Assembly (NCBI RefSeq): GCF_024623785.1
Contig: NZ_JANKBZ010000053.1
Coordinates: 1-51,667, forward strand
Length of the DNA stretch: 51,667 nucleotides
Reading direction: 5' to 3'
Source: Archangium lipolyticum
GTDB lineage: Bacteria > Myxococcota > Myxococcia > Myxococcales > Myxococcaceae
Under the pieces are notes generated by a model. It searched no databases. It was not told where the DNA came from and saw only the letters and a list, made by a program, of their open reading frames with translations. Position numbers and translations under genes: made by a program. This document shows positions 8,973 through 16,663 of the stretch, one piece after another. Position 1 is the stretch's first letter. Each line of letters starts with the position of its first letter.

Positions 8973-9965
8973 TCAGTGGGGGTGAGCCAGGAAGCCCCAC
9001 TCCTCGCCGGCCACGCGCTCCATGGCCTCGACGAGGCGCATGTGGACGCGCCCGTTGCTGACGAGCAGCCCCGGGGTGCGCAGCTCCGTGCCCTGCGAGA
9101 AGTCCACCGCCCGGCCGTCCAGCCCCGTCACCTGCCCACCCGCCGCGCGCACCAGCGCCGTCCCCGCCACGTGGTCCCACAGCTTGTGCGGGTTCTTCCG
9201 CGGATCCCTCGGCCCTCGCACGTACAGGTCCGCCGCCCCGGCCGCCAGCAGCGCGTACTTCACCATGCCGTCGTAGCGCTTGATGCGCCGCGCATCGAGC
9301 CCCGCCTCCGTGTACACCCGGTCCGCGATCTCCCGCGAGCGCCGGCCCATGACGTAGCTCTCCACGATGCGGAGGCTCGGGGGATCCGCGCGGTCGGACA
9401 CGTGCAGCGGGCGCGGCTCACCCCCGGCGAGCAGCTCGGACCAGGCGCCACCTCCATCCGTGTAGAAGAGCGTCCCGCCCTCGTCCAGCGGCGACACCGG
9501 CGCGCCGATGATGCCATCCCGGGGCTCGCCCTCCACCAGCGTCCCCACGCACACGGCATACGCGCGCCCGTGGACGAAGCCCTCGGTACCGTCGATGGGG
9601 TCGATGACCCAGACGCGGTCCGAGCGCACGCCGCGCCCGTGGTCGAGCCAGCGGACGAAGTCCTCCTCGCCCACCTGTTCACCGAGCAACCTTCCCACCA
9701 GCCGGAGAATCTGCTCCCGCTCGGCCTGGGGCACGGAGAGGAAGGCCTCGCCGCCCTCCTCGGCGATGACGCCGTCCTCGGGGAAGTGGCGTCGGATGGC
9801 GCGGCACAGCAGGGCCTGCGCGCCATAGTCCGCGATGGTGACGGGACTGGCGTCGCTCTTGCGGGTGACTCCGGCCTCGGAAGACTGGACCCGGCGGCAT
9901 AGCTCACACGCGAGCCGGACCGCGTCGATGATGGGTTGTAGCTCTCGCACGCTCGGCTGCTCCAT
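8973..9965 (-). CDS. 3'(2'),5'-bisphosphate nucleotidase / inositol monophosphatase family protein
   Basis: A 330-residue Mg-dependent, Li-sensitive-type phosphatase of the IMPase/FBPase superfamily. Metal-binding motifs are the Glu pair in GVIAEEGGEAF, WVIDPIDGTEGFVHGRAYA (DPIDGT) and LWDHVAGTALVRAAGG (WD). The phrase DGTEGFVHGRAYAVCVG is closer to the Hal2/CysQ branch (3'-phosphoadenosine 5'-phosphate nucleotidases) than to true inositol monophosphatases. I therefore favour recycling of 3'-phosphoadenosine 5'-phosphate, a by-product of sulfate assimilation and of phosphopantetheinylation. It lies 29 nt upstream of moxR on the same strand. The substrate is an inference; the fold is certain. 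Confidence 0.82.
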   Translation of the reverse strand: MEQPSVRELQPIIDAVRLACELCRRVQSSEAGVTRKSDASPVTIADYGAQALLCRAIRRHFPEDGVIAEEGGEAFLSVPQAEREQILRLVGRLLGEQVGEEDFVRWLDHGRGVRSDRVWVIDPIDGTEGFVHGRAYAVCVGTLVEGEPRDGIIGAPVSPLDEGGTLFYTDGGGAWSELLAGGEPRPLHVSDRADPPSLRIVESYVMGRRSREIADRVYTEAGLDARRIKRYDGMVKYALLAAGAADLYVRGPRDPRKNPHKLWDHVAGTALVRAAGGQVTGLDGRAVDFSQGTELRTPGLLVSNGRVHMRLVEAMERVAGEEWGFLAHPH

Positions 9966-10053
9966 GGTTGGGCAGACCCTTCTCTCATGGACGGGGGATC
10001 CTCGGAAGGGACTCTATCCATGACGTGTCGGGCGAGCAGCGGCTCGCAACGCC

Positions 10054-10404
10054 TCACCCCCGTTGCGGCGGGAGCAGCGACTCGGCCAGCCGGTGCAGCA
10101 GCCGCAGCTGCGACGCCTTCAACCCGCGCGCGGCGCTCACCAGGCGGTTCATGTCCAGGGACTCGGCGGCCTCCAGCCCCAGCAGCTCGTCGGAGGGAAT
10201 CTCCAGCGCCAGGCACAGGCGCCGCAGCGTGAGGACGCTGGGGAACGTCTCGCCCCGCTCGATGCGGCCATACACCTCGCGCGGCACCCCCACCCGGCGC
10301 GCCACCTCGGATGGGGTGAGCGCCGCGCGCAGCCGGGCGGCCAGGACCGCCGCTCCAAGGGACATCGACAACGGATGTTCAACACGGTCGGTGAGCCGGG
10401 ACAT
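10054..10404 (-). CDS. XRE-family helix-turn-helix regulator
   Basis: A 116-residue protein with an HTH_3 domain: AARLRAALTPSEVARRVGV, REVYGRIERGETFPSVLTLRRL, then LCLALEIPSDELLGLE. The tail (about 80-116) is short and carries no recognisable sensor domain. The frame is open from 10494, but the ATG at 10404 has a GGAG about 10 nt upstream and starts just before the domain. A good TTGACA -35 hexamer (minus strand, 10473-10478) lies upstream, with no convincing -10. It precedes the nucleotidase/moxR genes on the same strand by 88 nt and may regulate them or itself; targets cannot be read from the sequence. Confidence 0.8.
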   Translation of the reverse strand: MSRLTDRVEHPLSMSLGAAVLAARLRAALTPSEVARRVGVPREVYGRIERGETFPSVLTLRRLCLALEIPSDELLGLEAAESLDMNRLVSAARGLKASQLRLLHRLAESLLPPQRG

Positions 10405-10674
10405 GGCAGGGGTCTCCAGAGCGGACGGACGGCATCCGGCGGGTATCCCTACCTTACGAACTTGATACGTCCTGTCAATGCCCACTACCAACACGAGGGG
10501 TTGCGCCGACTCCTCCCCCCTTTGGAGGTATGGCCGCGCGCGTCAGCGGCCGGTTTCCCACCTGACTCGCGGAGTCGGTCCTCCCCCTCCCCACATCGGG
10601 TAGGAGACGACCCGGGGTGTTCGCCAGCAGCCACCATCGCTATCTTGCTGCTCCCCACAGGGAGGCCCCCGCCC

Positions 10675-11172
10675 ATGCCCAAGAATCACGTCGACATCCA
10701 GAACCTCCAGGTCCGCGACATCCCCGAGAAGCACGAGAGCATCCAGCCCATCGACGAGAAGGTCACGCTGGTGGTGACGCAGGCGTTTGGCCCCGGTGGA
10801 CACAACCTGGTCGGCTTCTCGGACGTGAAGTTCAACAACCACCCCGCCGTCAGCCTGCTGGTGCGCACGCCGGATGGGCGCGAGGGCATCGTCCATCTCT
10901 CCCCCATCCACGGGGACAAGCGGAAGGTGGGCTTCACCGACATCACCCCCGGCACCCGCTGCACGCTGCTGTGTCCCGTGACGAAGCGCCCGCTGGAGAA
11001 GCTGGGCCCCGTCGACGACGGCAGCGGCGCCGAGTACTACGCCCTCTACCTCACGCCCAAGCTGTCCAAGGGCCACGCGGTGGCCGTCACGGACATGTGG
11101 GACCACTTCCACTCGCGCATCGTCGACGACGAGGCCGTCATCTCCTACTGGGCGCAGACGCACACGCCGTGA
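10675..11172 (+). CDS. Conserved hypothetical protein
   Basis: A 165-residue soluble protein with no signal peptide or membrane helix; I do not recognise a named domain. The start at ATG 10675 follows GGAGG (10661-10665). The N-terminus MPKNHVDIQNLQVRDIPEK is followed by alternating hydrophobic strands such as VTLVVTQAFGPGGHNLVG, PAVSLLVRTPDGREGIVHLSP and GTRCTLLCPVTKRPLEKLG. This suggests an all-beta fold, perhaps a small barrel. The C-terminus (YYALYLTPKLSKGHAVAVTD) is also strand-like. The 270 bases before it (10405-10674) contain only weak hairpins, including GACTC-GCG-GAGTC at 10564-10576. Function unknown. Confidence 0.65.
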   Translation: MPKNHVDIQNLQVRDIPEKHESIQPIDEKVTLVVTQAFGPGGHNLVGFSDVKFNNHPAVSLLVRTPDGREGIVHLSPIHGDKRKVGFTDITPGTRCTLLCPVTKRPLEKLGPVDDGSGAEYYALYLTPKLSKGHAVAVTDMWDHFHSRIVDDEAVISYWAQTHTP

Positions 11173-11234
11173 GCGGGCCGCGCGCCCGGCGAATGCCTTG
11201 ACTCGGAAGGCGGGCGCGGAAGGGAATGGCTCGC

Positions 11235-12560
11235 ATGAGACATGCGCTCCTGCTCGCCTCCCTCCTCGCGTTGCCCGCTTCCGCCGCCGAGCCCACCCCG
11301 CCCAGGGCCCTCGTCCTCAAGGCCTCCCGCCTCTTCGACGCGAGGAGTGGGAAGCTCGTCACCCCCGGCCAGGTCGTCGTGGTGGGCGGGAAGATTTCCG
11401 CCGTGGGCCCCACCGCCGCCGTGCCCGCGGGCGCCGAGGTGCTGGAGCTCGGGGACGCCACGCTGCTGCCCGGTTTCATGGACGCGCACGCGCACCTCAC
11501 CACCCAGCCGGGTGAGGACTGGCGGCAGGACGTGCTCGACACCTTCCAGCGCACCATCCCCGAGCAGACGCTCGACGCGCTGCCGTACGCCCGGGCCACC
11601 TTGATGGCGGGCTTCACCACGGTGCGAAACCTGGGCGCCGGGGACTTCATCGACGTGGGCCTGCGCAATGGCATCCGCCGCGGCACCGCCGTGGGCCCGC
11701 GCATCCTCACCGCCACCGCGGGGCTGGGCACCACCGGAGGCCACTGCGACGACGGCAACTCGTTCCGCAAGGGGCTACTCGTGGAGGAGGCCTCGCGCGG
11801 CGTCGCCGATGGCCCCGAGGCCTTCCGCGCCAAGGTGCGCGAGAACATCAAGTACGGGGCGGACCTCATCAAGGTGTGCGCCACCGGCGGGGTGCTCAGC
11901 CTCAATGACGACGTGGGCTCGCCCCAGCTCACCCAGGCCGAGCTGGAGGCGCTCGTCGACGAGGCCCATACCCGCGGGCGCAAGGTGGCCGCGCACGCGC
12001 ACGGGGCGGAGGGGGCCAAGCGCGCCATCCGCGCGGGCGTGGACTCCATCGAGCACGGCTCGTTCCTGGATGACGAGGCGCTGGCGCTGATGAAGCAGAA
12101 GGGCACCTGGTTCGTGCCCACGGCGCTCGCGCTGCAGGGGGTGCTGGAGCGCGCCGACAAGGGGATGCTGCCGCCGGAGATCGCCCGCAAGGGCCGGGAG
12201 GCCGCGGCGAGTCACCGGCAGGCGCTGCGCAAGGCCCTCACGAGTGGCGTGAAGGTGGCCTTCGGCACGGACTCGGGGGTGTACCCCCACGGGCGCAACG
12301 CCGAGGAGTTCGCGCTGCTGGTGGGGGCGGGGATGAAGCCGGCCGAGGCCCTGCGCGCCGCCACCGTGCACGCCGCCGAGCTGCTCGGGGTGCGGGACTC
12401 GCTGGGCACCCTGGAGGCGGGGAAGCTGGCCGACGTGGTGGCCGTGCCCGGAGACCCGCTCCAGGACATCCGCCGCACCCAGCAGGTCTTCTTCGTCATG
12501 AAGGAGGGCGTGGTGTACCGCAACGACAGGGTCCCGGTGTCCGCCCAGTCCACCCGGTAG
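11235..12560 (+). CDS. Exported metal-dependent amidohydrolase (prolidase-like Xaa-dipeptidase subgroup)
   Basis: A 441-residue amidohydrolase-superfamily TIM barrel with a cleavable signal peptide (MRHALLLASLLALPASAAEP), so probably periplasmic or secreted. Metal ligands are DAHAHL (first His pair), GADLIKVCATGG (bridging, probably carbamylated Lys), AAHAHG, SIEHGSF and the catalytic Asp in FGTDSGV. The barrel is flanked by the usual small beta-sandwich ending LEAGKLADVVAVPGDPLQD. The K-type motif and HGS pattern match the Xaa-Pro / Xaa-Arg dipeptidase-like subgroup, so a dipeptide or acyl-amino-acid substrate is likely. An ATG at 11226 is also possible, but GGAAGGG abuts it and is better placed for 11235. 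Confidence 0.85.
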   Translation: MRHALLLASLLALPASAAEPTPPRALVLKASRLFDARSGKLVTPGQVVVVGGKISAVGPTAAVPAGAEVLELGDATLLPGFMDAHAHLTTQPGEDWRQDVLDTFQRTIPEQTLDALPYARATLMAGFTTVRNLGAGDFIDVGLRNGIRRGTAVGPRILTATAGLGTTGGHCDDGNSFRKGLLVEEASRGVADGPEAFRAKVRENIKYGADLIKVCATGGVLSLNDDVGSPQLTQAELEALVDEAHTRGRKVAAHAHGAEGAKRAIRAGVDSIEHGSFLDDEALALMKQKGTWFVPTALALQGVLERADKGMLPPEIARKGREAAASHRQALRKALTSGVKVAFGTDSGVYPHGRNAEEFALLVGAGMKPAEALRAATVHAAELLGVRDSLGTLEAGKLADVVAVPGDPLQDIRRTQQVFFVMKEGVVYRNDRVPVSAQSTR

Positions 12561-12586
12561 CGTGGAAGCCAGGGCCGGCCGCCGGG

Positions 12587-13039
12587 TCAGCTTCCGCCCC
12601 GGCGCGGCGCCCACTTGCGCGCCCCCGGCCCCTGCTTGCCCAGGCGGTCGCCCGGGTTGGCCAGCTTGCAGCTCTTCAAGGACAGGCAGCCGCAGCCGAT
12701 GCAGCCCGTCAGGTCGTCGCGCACCTGCTGCAGCCCCGCGATGCGCGCGTCGAGCTCCTCTCGCCAGTGGGAGGACAGCCTCGCCCAGTCCGCCACCGTG
12801 GGCGTACGCTGCTCGGGCAGGCAGCTGAGCGCCTCGCGGATCCGCTCGAGCGGAATGCCGACCTGCTGCGCGGCCCGGATGAAGGCGACGCGGCGCAGGA
12901 CGTCTCGCGGGTAGCGGCGTTGGTTGCCGCTCGTGCGGCGGCTGCTCAGCAGCCCCTTGTCCTCGTAGAAGCGGAGCGCGGAGACGCTGACACCGCTGCG
13001 CATCGCGACCTGCCCCACCGTGAGCTCATCCAGTGGCAT
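12587..13039 (-). CDS. soxR: Redox-sensitive transcriptional activator SoxR
   Basis: A 150-residue MerR-family regulator. The N-terminal winged helix ([26 protein letters not shown]) is followed by a dimerisation helix. The [2Fe-2S] cluster loop [12 protein letters not shown] has Cys113, 116, 118 and 124, with exactly the C-X2-C-X-C-X5-C spacing of SoxR. The start at 13039 has GGGAGGGAGAGG directly upstream; an in-frame ATG at 13060 lacks this. It is divergent from an FMN reductase gene and a tandem-ABM gene, with a SoxR box (13067-13084) in between. As in non-enteric bacteria it probably senses redox-active compounds and directly controls detoxifying or redox enzymes, without a SoxS. Confidence 0.95.
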   Translation of the reverse strand: MPLDELTVGQVAMRSGVSVSALRFYEDKGLLSSRRTSGNQRRYPRDVLRRVAFIRAAQQVGIPLERIREALSCLPEQRTPTVADWARLSSHWREELDARIAGLQQVRDDLTGCIGCGCLSLKSCKLANPGDRLGKQGPGARKWAPRRGGS

Positions 13040-13066
13040 GGCGACCTCTCCCTCCCCCAAATGAAA

Positions 13067-13084
13067 CCTCGAGTAAGGTCGAGG
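13067..13084. promoter_or_regulatory. SoxR operator between soxR and the FMN reductase gene
   Basis: The 18-bp dyad CCTCGA-GTAAGG-TCGAGG has perfect 6-bp arms, extended to 7 bp by the flanking A and T. It has the size and outline of the known SoxR box (CCTCAAGTTAACTTGAGG). On the minus strand a TTGACC -35 element (13083-13088) overlaps its right end and the box fills the spacer toward soxR, as in SoxR/MerR promoters with long spacers. Confidence 0.82.
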
Positions 13085-13148
13085 TCAAGTGGTGGCCCGA
13101 GCCGCTCTTCGCGTTGAACTCGAAAGTGCCCCGCTTAGCTTTGAGGGC

Positions 13149-13775
13149 ATGAACGAGCAACCGACCCAAACCCCTTCCAACCTCCCCGGCCCTGCCTTCG
13201 CTCCGCTGCGCCTGGCCATCATCCTGGGCAGCGTGCGCGAGGGCCGCTTCGCTGACACTCTTTCTTCCTGGCTGGTGCCGGAGCTCCGCCGGCTGCACGA
13301 CGGCGAGCTGGACGTCATCGACCTGCGCCACGCCGGGCTGTCCTTCGGCTGGGGCCACGAGCCCGCGCCCTTGCCCGAAGGAACACCGGGCTTCGACGAG
13401 CGCATCGCCGCGGCGGACGGCTTCGTGTTCGTCGTGCCCGAGTACAACCACTCCTTCCCGGGGCCCCTGAAGACGGCCATCGACCAGGCCTATTCGGAGT
13501 GGAACGCCAAGCCAGCGGCGTTCGTGTCGTATGGCGGCACATCGGGTGGCCTGCGAGCGGTGGAGCAGCTGCGCCTCGTGCTGGGCGAGCTGCACGTCGT
13601 GGACATCCGGGATGGCGTGAGCTTCCCCAACATCGGGAGACAGTTCGACGCGAACGGGCAACCCCGCGACGCCGAGGGCGTGCGCCAGGCGGTGCGGCTC
13701 ATGCTGGGCCAGCTCGAGTGGTGGGCGCGCGCTCTCCAGACCGCGCGCCGCCAGCGGCCCTACGGGAGCAGGTAA
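13149..13775 (+). CDS. NADPH-dependent FMN reductase family protein
   Basis: A 208-residue flavodoxin-fold reductase. The FMN phosphate-binding loop follows strand 1 (LAIILGSVREGRFAD), and the family signature PEYNHSFPGPLKTAIDQ is present, with YGGTSGGLRAVEQLR near the isoalloxazine site. Such enzymes use NAD(P)H to reduce FMN, quinones or azo compounds. The ATG at 13149 is chosen because the family fold begins about 20 residues later; a GAGGG lies close upstream. It is divergent from soxR across a SoxR box and is followed 12 nt later by a double-ABM protein. Both are therefore likely SoxR targets dealing with quinones or redox-cycling antibiotics. Confidence 0.88.
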   Translation: MNEQPTQTPSNLPGPAFAPLRLAIILGSVREGRFADTLSSWLVPELRRLHDGELDVIDLRHAGLSFGWGHEPAPLPEGTPGFDERIAAADGFVFVVPEYNHSFPGPLKTAIDQAYSEWNAKPAAFVSYGGTSGGLRAVEQLRLVLGELHVVDIRDGVSFPNIGRQFDANGQPRDAEGVRQAVRLMLGQLEWWARALQTARRQRPYGSR

Positions 13776-13787
13776 GGAGATGAACCC

Positions 13788-14486
13788 ATGTCGATGAAAC
13801 GCACCTTCCGGGCCCCGATTCGCCACCCTGGCGCCGGAGCCATCAACCCCAGTCTCTGGACCCTCGAGTCCCCCGCGGCGCAGCGGGCCGCCGCCGAAGC
13901 CGCGCTGTCCGCCATGCCCGCGTCGCCGGGCCTCCTGCGCTTCAGCGTGTTTCGTGGGCTCGAGGACCTCACGCTCTTCCTCCTCTCCCAATGGACGGAC
14001 GTGGCCGCGCGCGATGCCTTCCTCGCGATCAGCGCGGTGCCGCGGGCGTCCGTCGATGAAGAGGTGCCGGGCATCCGCCGCGACTGGCGGAAGCCGGCCA
14101 GTCCCTATCGCGGCTTCGTCAGCGGGGAAAAAGAGGAGGCCGGGTGCCTCGTGGTCGTGCACCAGCCATTGCTGCGCCCGGACCCCCAGGTCCAGCGCGA
14201 CTGGGTGGACACGGTCTTGACCGCGCTGGAGGCGGATCCCCATCCGCCCTCCGGCCTGCTCTCCGCGACGTTCTTCCTGTCGGATGACGGCGCGCACGTC
14301 CTCAACCTCGCCGAATGGACGAGCGCCGATGCGCACCGCGCGGCGCTGCGGCACGGGACGGATCCACGGGCCCAACACGGGAGCATCGGTGACTCGCCCC
14401 TCTGGCGGGCGGTCCGCTCGCACCCGGGCATCCGCGCCGAGTACGAGGTCAGGCGATTCGAGCTCCTCGGCGCGGTCGAGCCCTGA
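13788..14486 (+). CDS. Tandem antibiotic biosynthesis monooxygenase (ABM)-fold protein
   Basis: A 232-residue protein that appears to contain two dimeric alpha+beta-barrel (ABM) repeats. The first is around LLRFSVFRGLEDLTLFLLSQWTD (residues 45-70), the second around LLSATFFLSDDGAHVLNLAEW (160-185). The phrases SQWTD and AEWTS preceding the repeat helices are typical. ABM proteins include quinone-forming cofactor-free monooxygenases and heme-degrading enzymes. It has AAGGAG 9 nt before the ATG and follows the FMN reductase by 12 nt, so the two probably form a SoxR-controlled operon ending at the terminator at 14493-14513. Assignment is by pattern only; catalytic activity is not assured. Confidence 0.65.
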   Translation: MSMKRTFRAPIRHPGAGAINPSLWTLESPAAQRAAAEAALSAMPASPGLLRFSVFRGLEDLTLFLLSQWTDVAARDAFLAISAVPRASVDEEVPGIRRDWRKPASPYRGFVSGEKEEAGCLVVVHQPLLRPDPQVQRDWVDTVLTALEADPHPPSGLLSATFFLSDDGAHVLNLAEWTSADAHRAALRHGTDPRAQHGSIGDSPLWRAVRSHPGIRAEYEVRRFELLGAVEP

Positions 14487-14492
14487 GACAGC

Positions 14493-14513
14493 GGCCTTCA
14501 TGAGGCCATTTTT
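14493..14513 (+). terminator. Rho-independent terminator after the SoxR-linked operon
   Basis: The perfect stem GGCCT / AGGCC with a 5-nt loop (TCATG) is followed immediately by ATTTTT. It lies 6 nt after the stop of the double-ABM gene and has the full hairpin-plus-T-run form, which is rare in this high-GC window. Confidence 0.75.
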
Positions 14514-14523
14514 CCAGTTTTAC

Positions 14524-14552
14524 TTGGAAATCATGCTCCACTGGTGTAGCTT
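14524..14552 (+). promoter_or_regulatory. Possible sigma70-type promoter
   Basis: TTGGAA and TAGCTT are separated by 17 nt in an AT-rich patch just after the terminator and 50 nt before the next gene. The hexamers are only partial matches. Confidence 0.3.
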
Positions 14553-14602
14553 TACAAACACAGGCATCGTGTGCGTCCTGAAATGCTTGCGGAGGTATGC
14601 CC

Positions 14603-15517
14603 ATGTTCATCGTCATTGAATACGGAGGCAGCACGGGACACAGCAGCGTCCTGCTGACGGGTCTCGGGAAGAAGAGCTGCTTCCTGCACTACACGGGCAC
14701 GTCCTACCTCAAGGGCCTGTACGCACGAAACCACCACGTGGGTGACTTCTCGGAGCGGGTGTGCATTCCCAGCCTGGAGGATGGAAACGAAATCGGGCTG
14801 TCCGAGACCCTGGCGCTCCATTGCTGGCGGTTCTACAAACACGTCCTCCACCGCAAGTTCCCCAACCGGTGGGAGACCAGCAAGGACGGGCGCAACGAGG
14901 TCTTCAACTTCGCCTACAACAATTACAGCAACAACTGCACGAACTTCGCCAACGACCTGCTGGCCGCCGCGAGCGATGGGGAATACAACACCACCTGGTT
15001 CAATTTCCAGGCAGGCTTCTCCAGCAATCGCGTCTTCGCCGCTGTTCCCGGCGTGTTCACCCGGAAGGCACGGTGGGTCAGGGACGATATTCTCGAGAAG
15101 ATCAAGAAGAGTGGCCGGAAGCCCGTCTATGGACTGGTCCTCGAGAGCGAGCTGCTCAAGCGGTCAAAAGGCATGCTCAAGCACTTCTGGCCCACCTATA
15201 CGCCTGACCACAACGTCTCCTATTCAGACATCTCGGGCTCCACCAAGAAGACACTGGACGCGGGCCTGACGGCGTACGACGAGGTGCCCTGGCGTGACAG
15301 GAGCGAGAACGTCTGGAAGCAAGAGGGCGGCTATTTCAATGACGCCTTCATGGACAACCTGGAGACCATCCTGGGTGAGGGGAGCCAGAGCCTGCAACTC
15401 GTGAGCAGGAACAAGAGCAAGGAGGCCCCGAAGGACTACGAGGGCTTGAGCGCTCAGTTCAGGCGGTTCGCCGAGTTGGGCATCAAGCCCCTGGGTTACA
15501 AGTACACCGCCTCCTGA
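14603..15517 (+). CDS. Hypothetical protein, possible permuted papain-like (LRAT/PPPDE-type) cysteine enzyme
   Basis: A 304-residue protein without signal peptide. The start at 14603 has GGAGG 7 nt upstream; the ATG at 14597 touches that site and is unlikely. The N-terminal half has a His in a strand-leading context (GGSTGHSSVLLTG, His13), followed much later by YNNYSNNCTNFANDLLAA (Cys112). His-then-Cys with an NCxxFA helix is the order in circularly permuted papain-fold enzymes such as LRAT, HRASLS and PPPDE proteins. A thiol hydrolase or acyltransferase is therefore a reasonable hypothesis. The C-terminal half (about 150-304) is unrecognised, charged and Lys-rich. The gene is visibly less GC-rich than its neighbours and has its own terminator-bounded upstream region, so it may have been acquired. 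Confidence 0.65.
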   Translation: MFIVIEYGGSTGHSSVLLTGLGKKSCFLHYTGTSYLKGLYARNHHVGDFSERVCIPSLEDGNEIGLSETLALHCWRFYKHVLHRKFPNRWETSKDGRNEVFNFAYNNYSNNCTNFANDLLAAASDGEYNTTWFNFQAGFSSNRVFAAVPGVFTRKARWVRDDILEKIKKSGRKPVYGLVLESELLKRSKGMLKHFWPTYTPDHNVSYSDISGSTKKTLDAGLTAYDEVPWRDRSENVWKQEGGYFNDAFMDNLETILGEGSQSLQLVSRNKSKEAPKDYEGLSAQFRRFAELGIKPLGYKYTAS

Positions 15518-15565
15518 CGCGCGTCACATTCCCGCCGGCCTCCCTCTACCCGGAAGGAGGCAACC

Positions 15566-15952
15566 ATGAAGAATCTCCGTCTGGAGCTCGAGACGCCGTA
15601 CCAGGTGACGCCGCTCCCTCTTTCGGATGGGTCGGCCGTCCACCGCATCGCCATCTCCGCCAACGCGGCCGCGGCGCGGGTATCGTTGGATCCGAACATC
15701 TGCCAGCTCGATGCCTTCGGCGACGCCGGCGCATGCACGAGGATCGCCATTCGCACGTTCGAGGCGAAGCTCTCACTTCTCGAGGAGCGCGACGGAAAGC
15801 GGCTGTTCGCCCTCGAGGCGCAGGGCACCGATGAGCCCGCGCTGCGACTCGTGCTGCTTCCCGCGCGGCACGGCCATGCCACGCCTGCCCGCCTGCTCGT
15901 GCTCGACAAGGAGGGGGCGATCAAGGCCGTGGTCGCACTCGAGCAGCAATAA
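15566..15952 (+). CDS. Small hypothetical protein
   Basis: A 128-residue soluble protein preceded by a strong GGAAGGAGG about 5 nt before the ATG. It opens MKNLRLELETPYQVTPLPLS and consists mostly of predicted beta-strands (IAISANAAAARVSLD, TRIAIRTFEAKLSLLEE, ALRLVLLPARH, ARLLVLDKEGAIKAVVAL). There is no signal peptide, membrane helix or known catalytic motif. It follows the papain-like gene by 48 nt on the same strand and could share its transcript. Function unknown. Confidence 0.6.
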   Translation: MKNLRLELETPYQVTPLPLSDGSAVHRIAISANAAAARVSLDPNICQLDAFGDAGACTRIAIRTFEAKLSLLEERDGKRLFALEAQGTDEPALRLVLLPARHGHATPARLLVLDKEGAIKAVVALEQQ

Positions 15953-16076
15953 GCAGGGAAATCCGGAATTGTCGCGCTGCGTATCGCACGGCGGCGCGAT
16001 CCCGCGCAGAATGCCCGCTGACCTGTCCGTGTCCGTGAGAACCCCAGGACGGCCGGACGGCAGCGGAGACACACGA

Positions 16077-16631
16077 ATGGATGTCAAAGGCGTTGCGTTC
16101 CTGGCACGGCAGGCCCAGGCGGAGCAGACCTTCGGCAGGGACCGGTGGCGCGCGTTCCTCGCCGAGCAGGCGAAGCGGGACCCCATCTTCGCCCAGCCGG
16201 TGATGCCGGTGACGCGCATCCCGGCGGATGCCTTCCTGCGGCTCAACGACGCCATGACCCGGCAGTTCTACGCGGGGGATCCGCAGGCCTACTGGCAGTA
16301 CGGCGTGAGGTCCGCCGAGTACGCGCTGAGCCAGGGCCAGCTCAAGGCGATCTTCAGCAAGGGGGAGCACCGGCGCTTCGCGATGTTCACTCCGGGTATC
16401 TGGAAGGGCTACTTCACCGCGGGCGATCTGGCGGCGCAGCTCCAAGGCAACGTGACGGAGCTGCGCATCACCGGTGTGCCCCAGCCCCACATCTACTTCG
16501 AGCTGTCGGTGATGGGCTTCGCGTCGGGCGGGCTCTCCTACCTGAGTGGCAAGCAGGTTCCCCACGAGGTACTCAAGGGCTTCAGCCGGGGCGACCAGGA
16601 GGTCGTCTACCGCTTCACCCTCCCGGACTGA
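16077..16631 (+). CDS. DUF2378-like myxobacterial protein (V4R-type fold suspected)
   Basis: A 184-residue protein starting MDVKGVAFLARQAQAEQTF, with GGAG about 9 nt before the ATG at 16077. The middle (FLRLNDAMTRQFYAGDP, YGVRSAEYALSQGQLK, RRFAMFTPGIWKGYF) and the end (LRITGVPQPHIYFELSVMG) resemble the myxobacteria-restricted DUF2378/TIGR02265 family. Members are about 180 residues and end in a V4R-like alpha/beta fold. That fold usually binds small ligands, but no ligand is known here. The upstream interval 15953-16076 contains only short inverted repeats. It precedes the response regulator by 32 nt on the same strand, which is suggestive but not proof of a functional link. Confidence 0.55.
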   Translation: MDVKGVAFLARQAQAEQTFGRDRWRAFLAEQAKRDPIFAQPVMPVTRIPADAFLRLNDAMTRQFYAGDPQAYWQYGVRSAEYALSQGQLKAIFSKGEHRRFAMFTPGIWKGYFTAGDLAAQLQGNVTELRITGVPQPHIYFELSVMGFASGGLSYLSGKQVPHEVLKGFSRGDQEVVYRFTLPD

Positions 16632-16663
16632 CCCCGAGGCTGTTACAGGCTTCCATCACGCTG

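Noticed and set aside
12564-12595. Inverted repeat GGAAGC / GCTTCC between the amidohydrolase and soxR ends
   Set aside because: It has short 6-bp arms with a 20-nt loop, lies partly inside soxR and has no T-run; too weak to call a terminator.
13788-14486. Considered as a heme-degrading monooxygenase of the IsdG type
   Set aside because: The fold repeats fit, but I could not identify the Asn-Trp-His catalytic set, so only the ABM fold is claimed.
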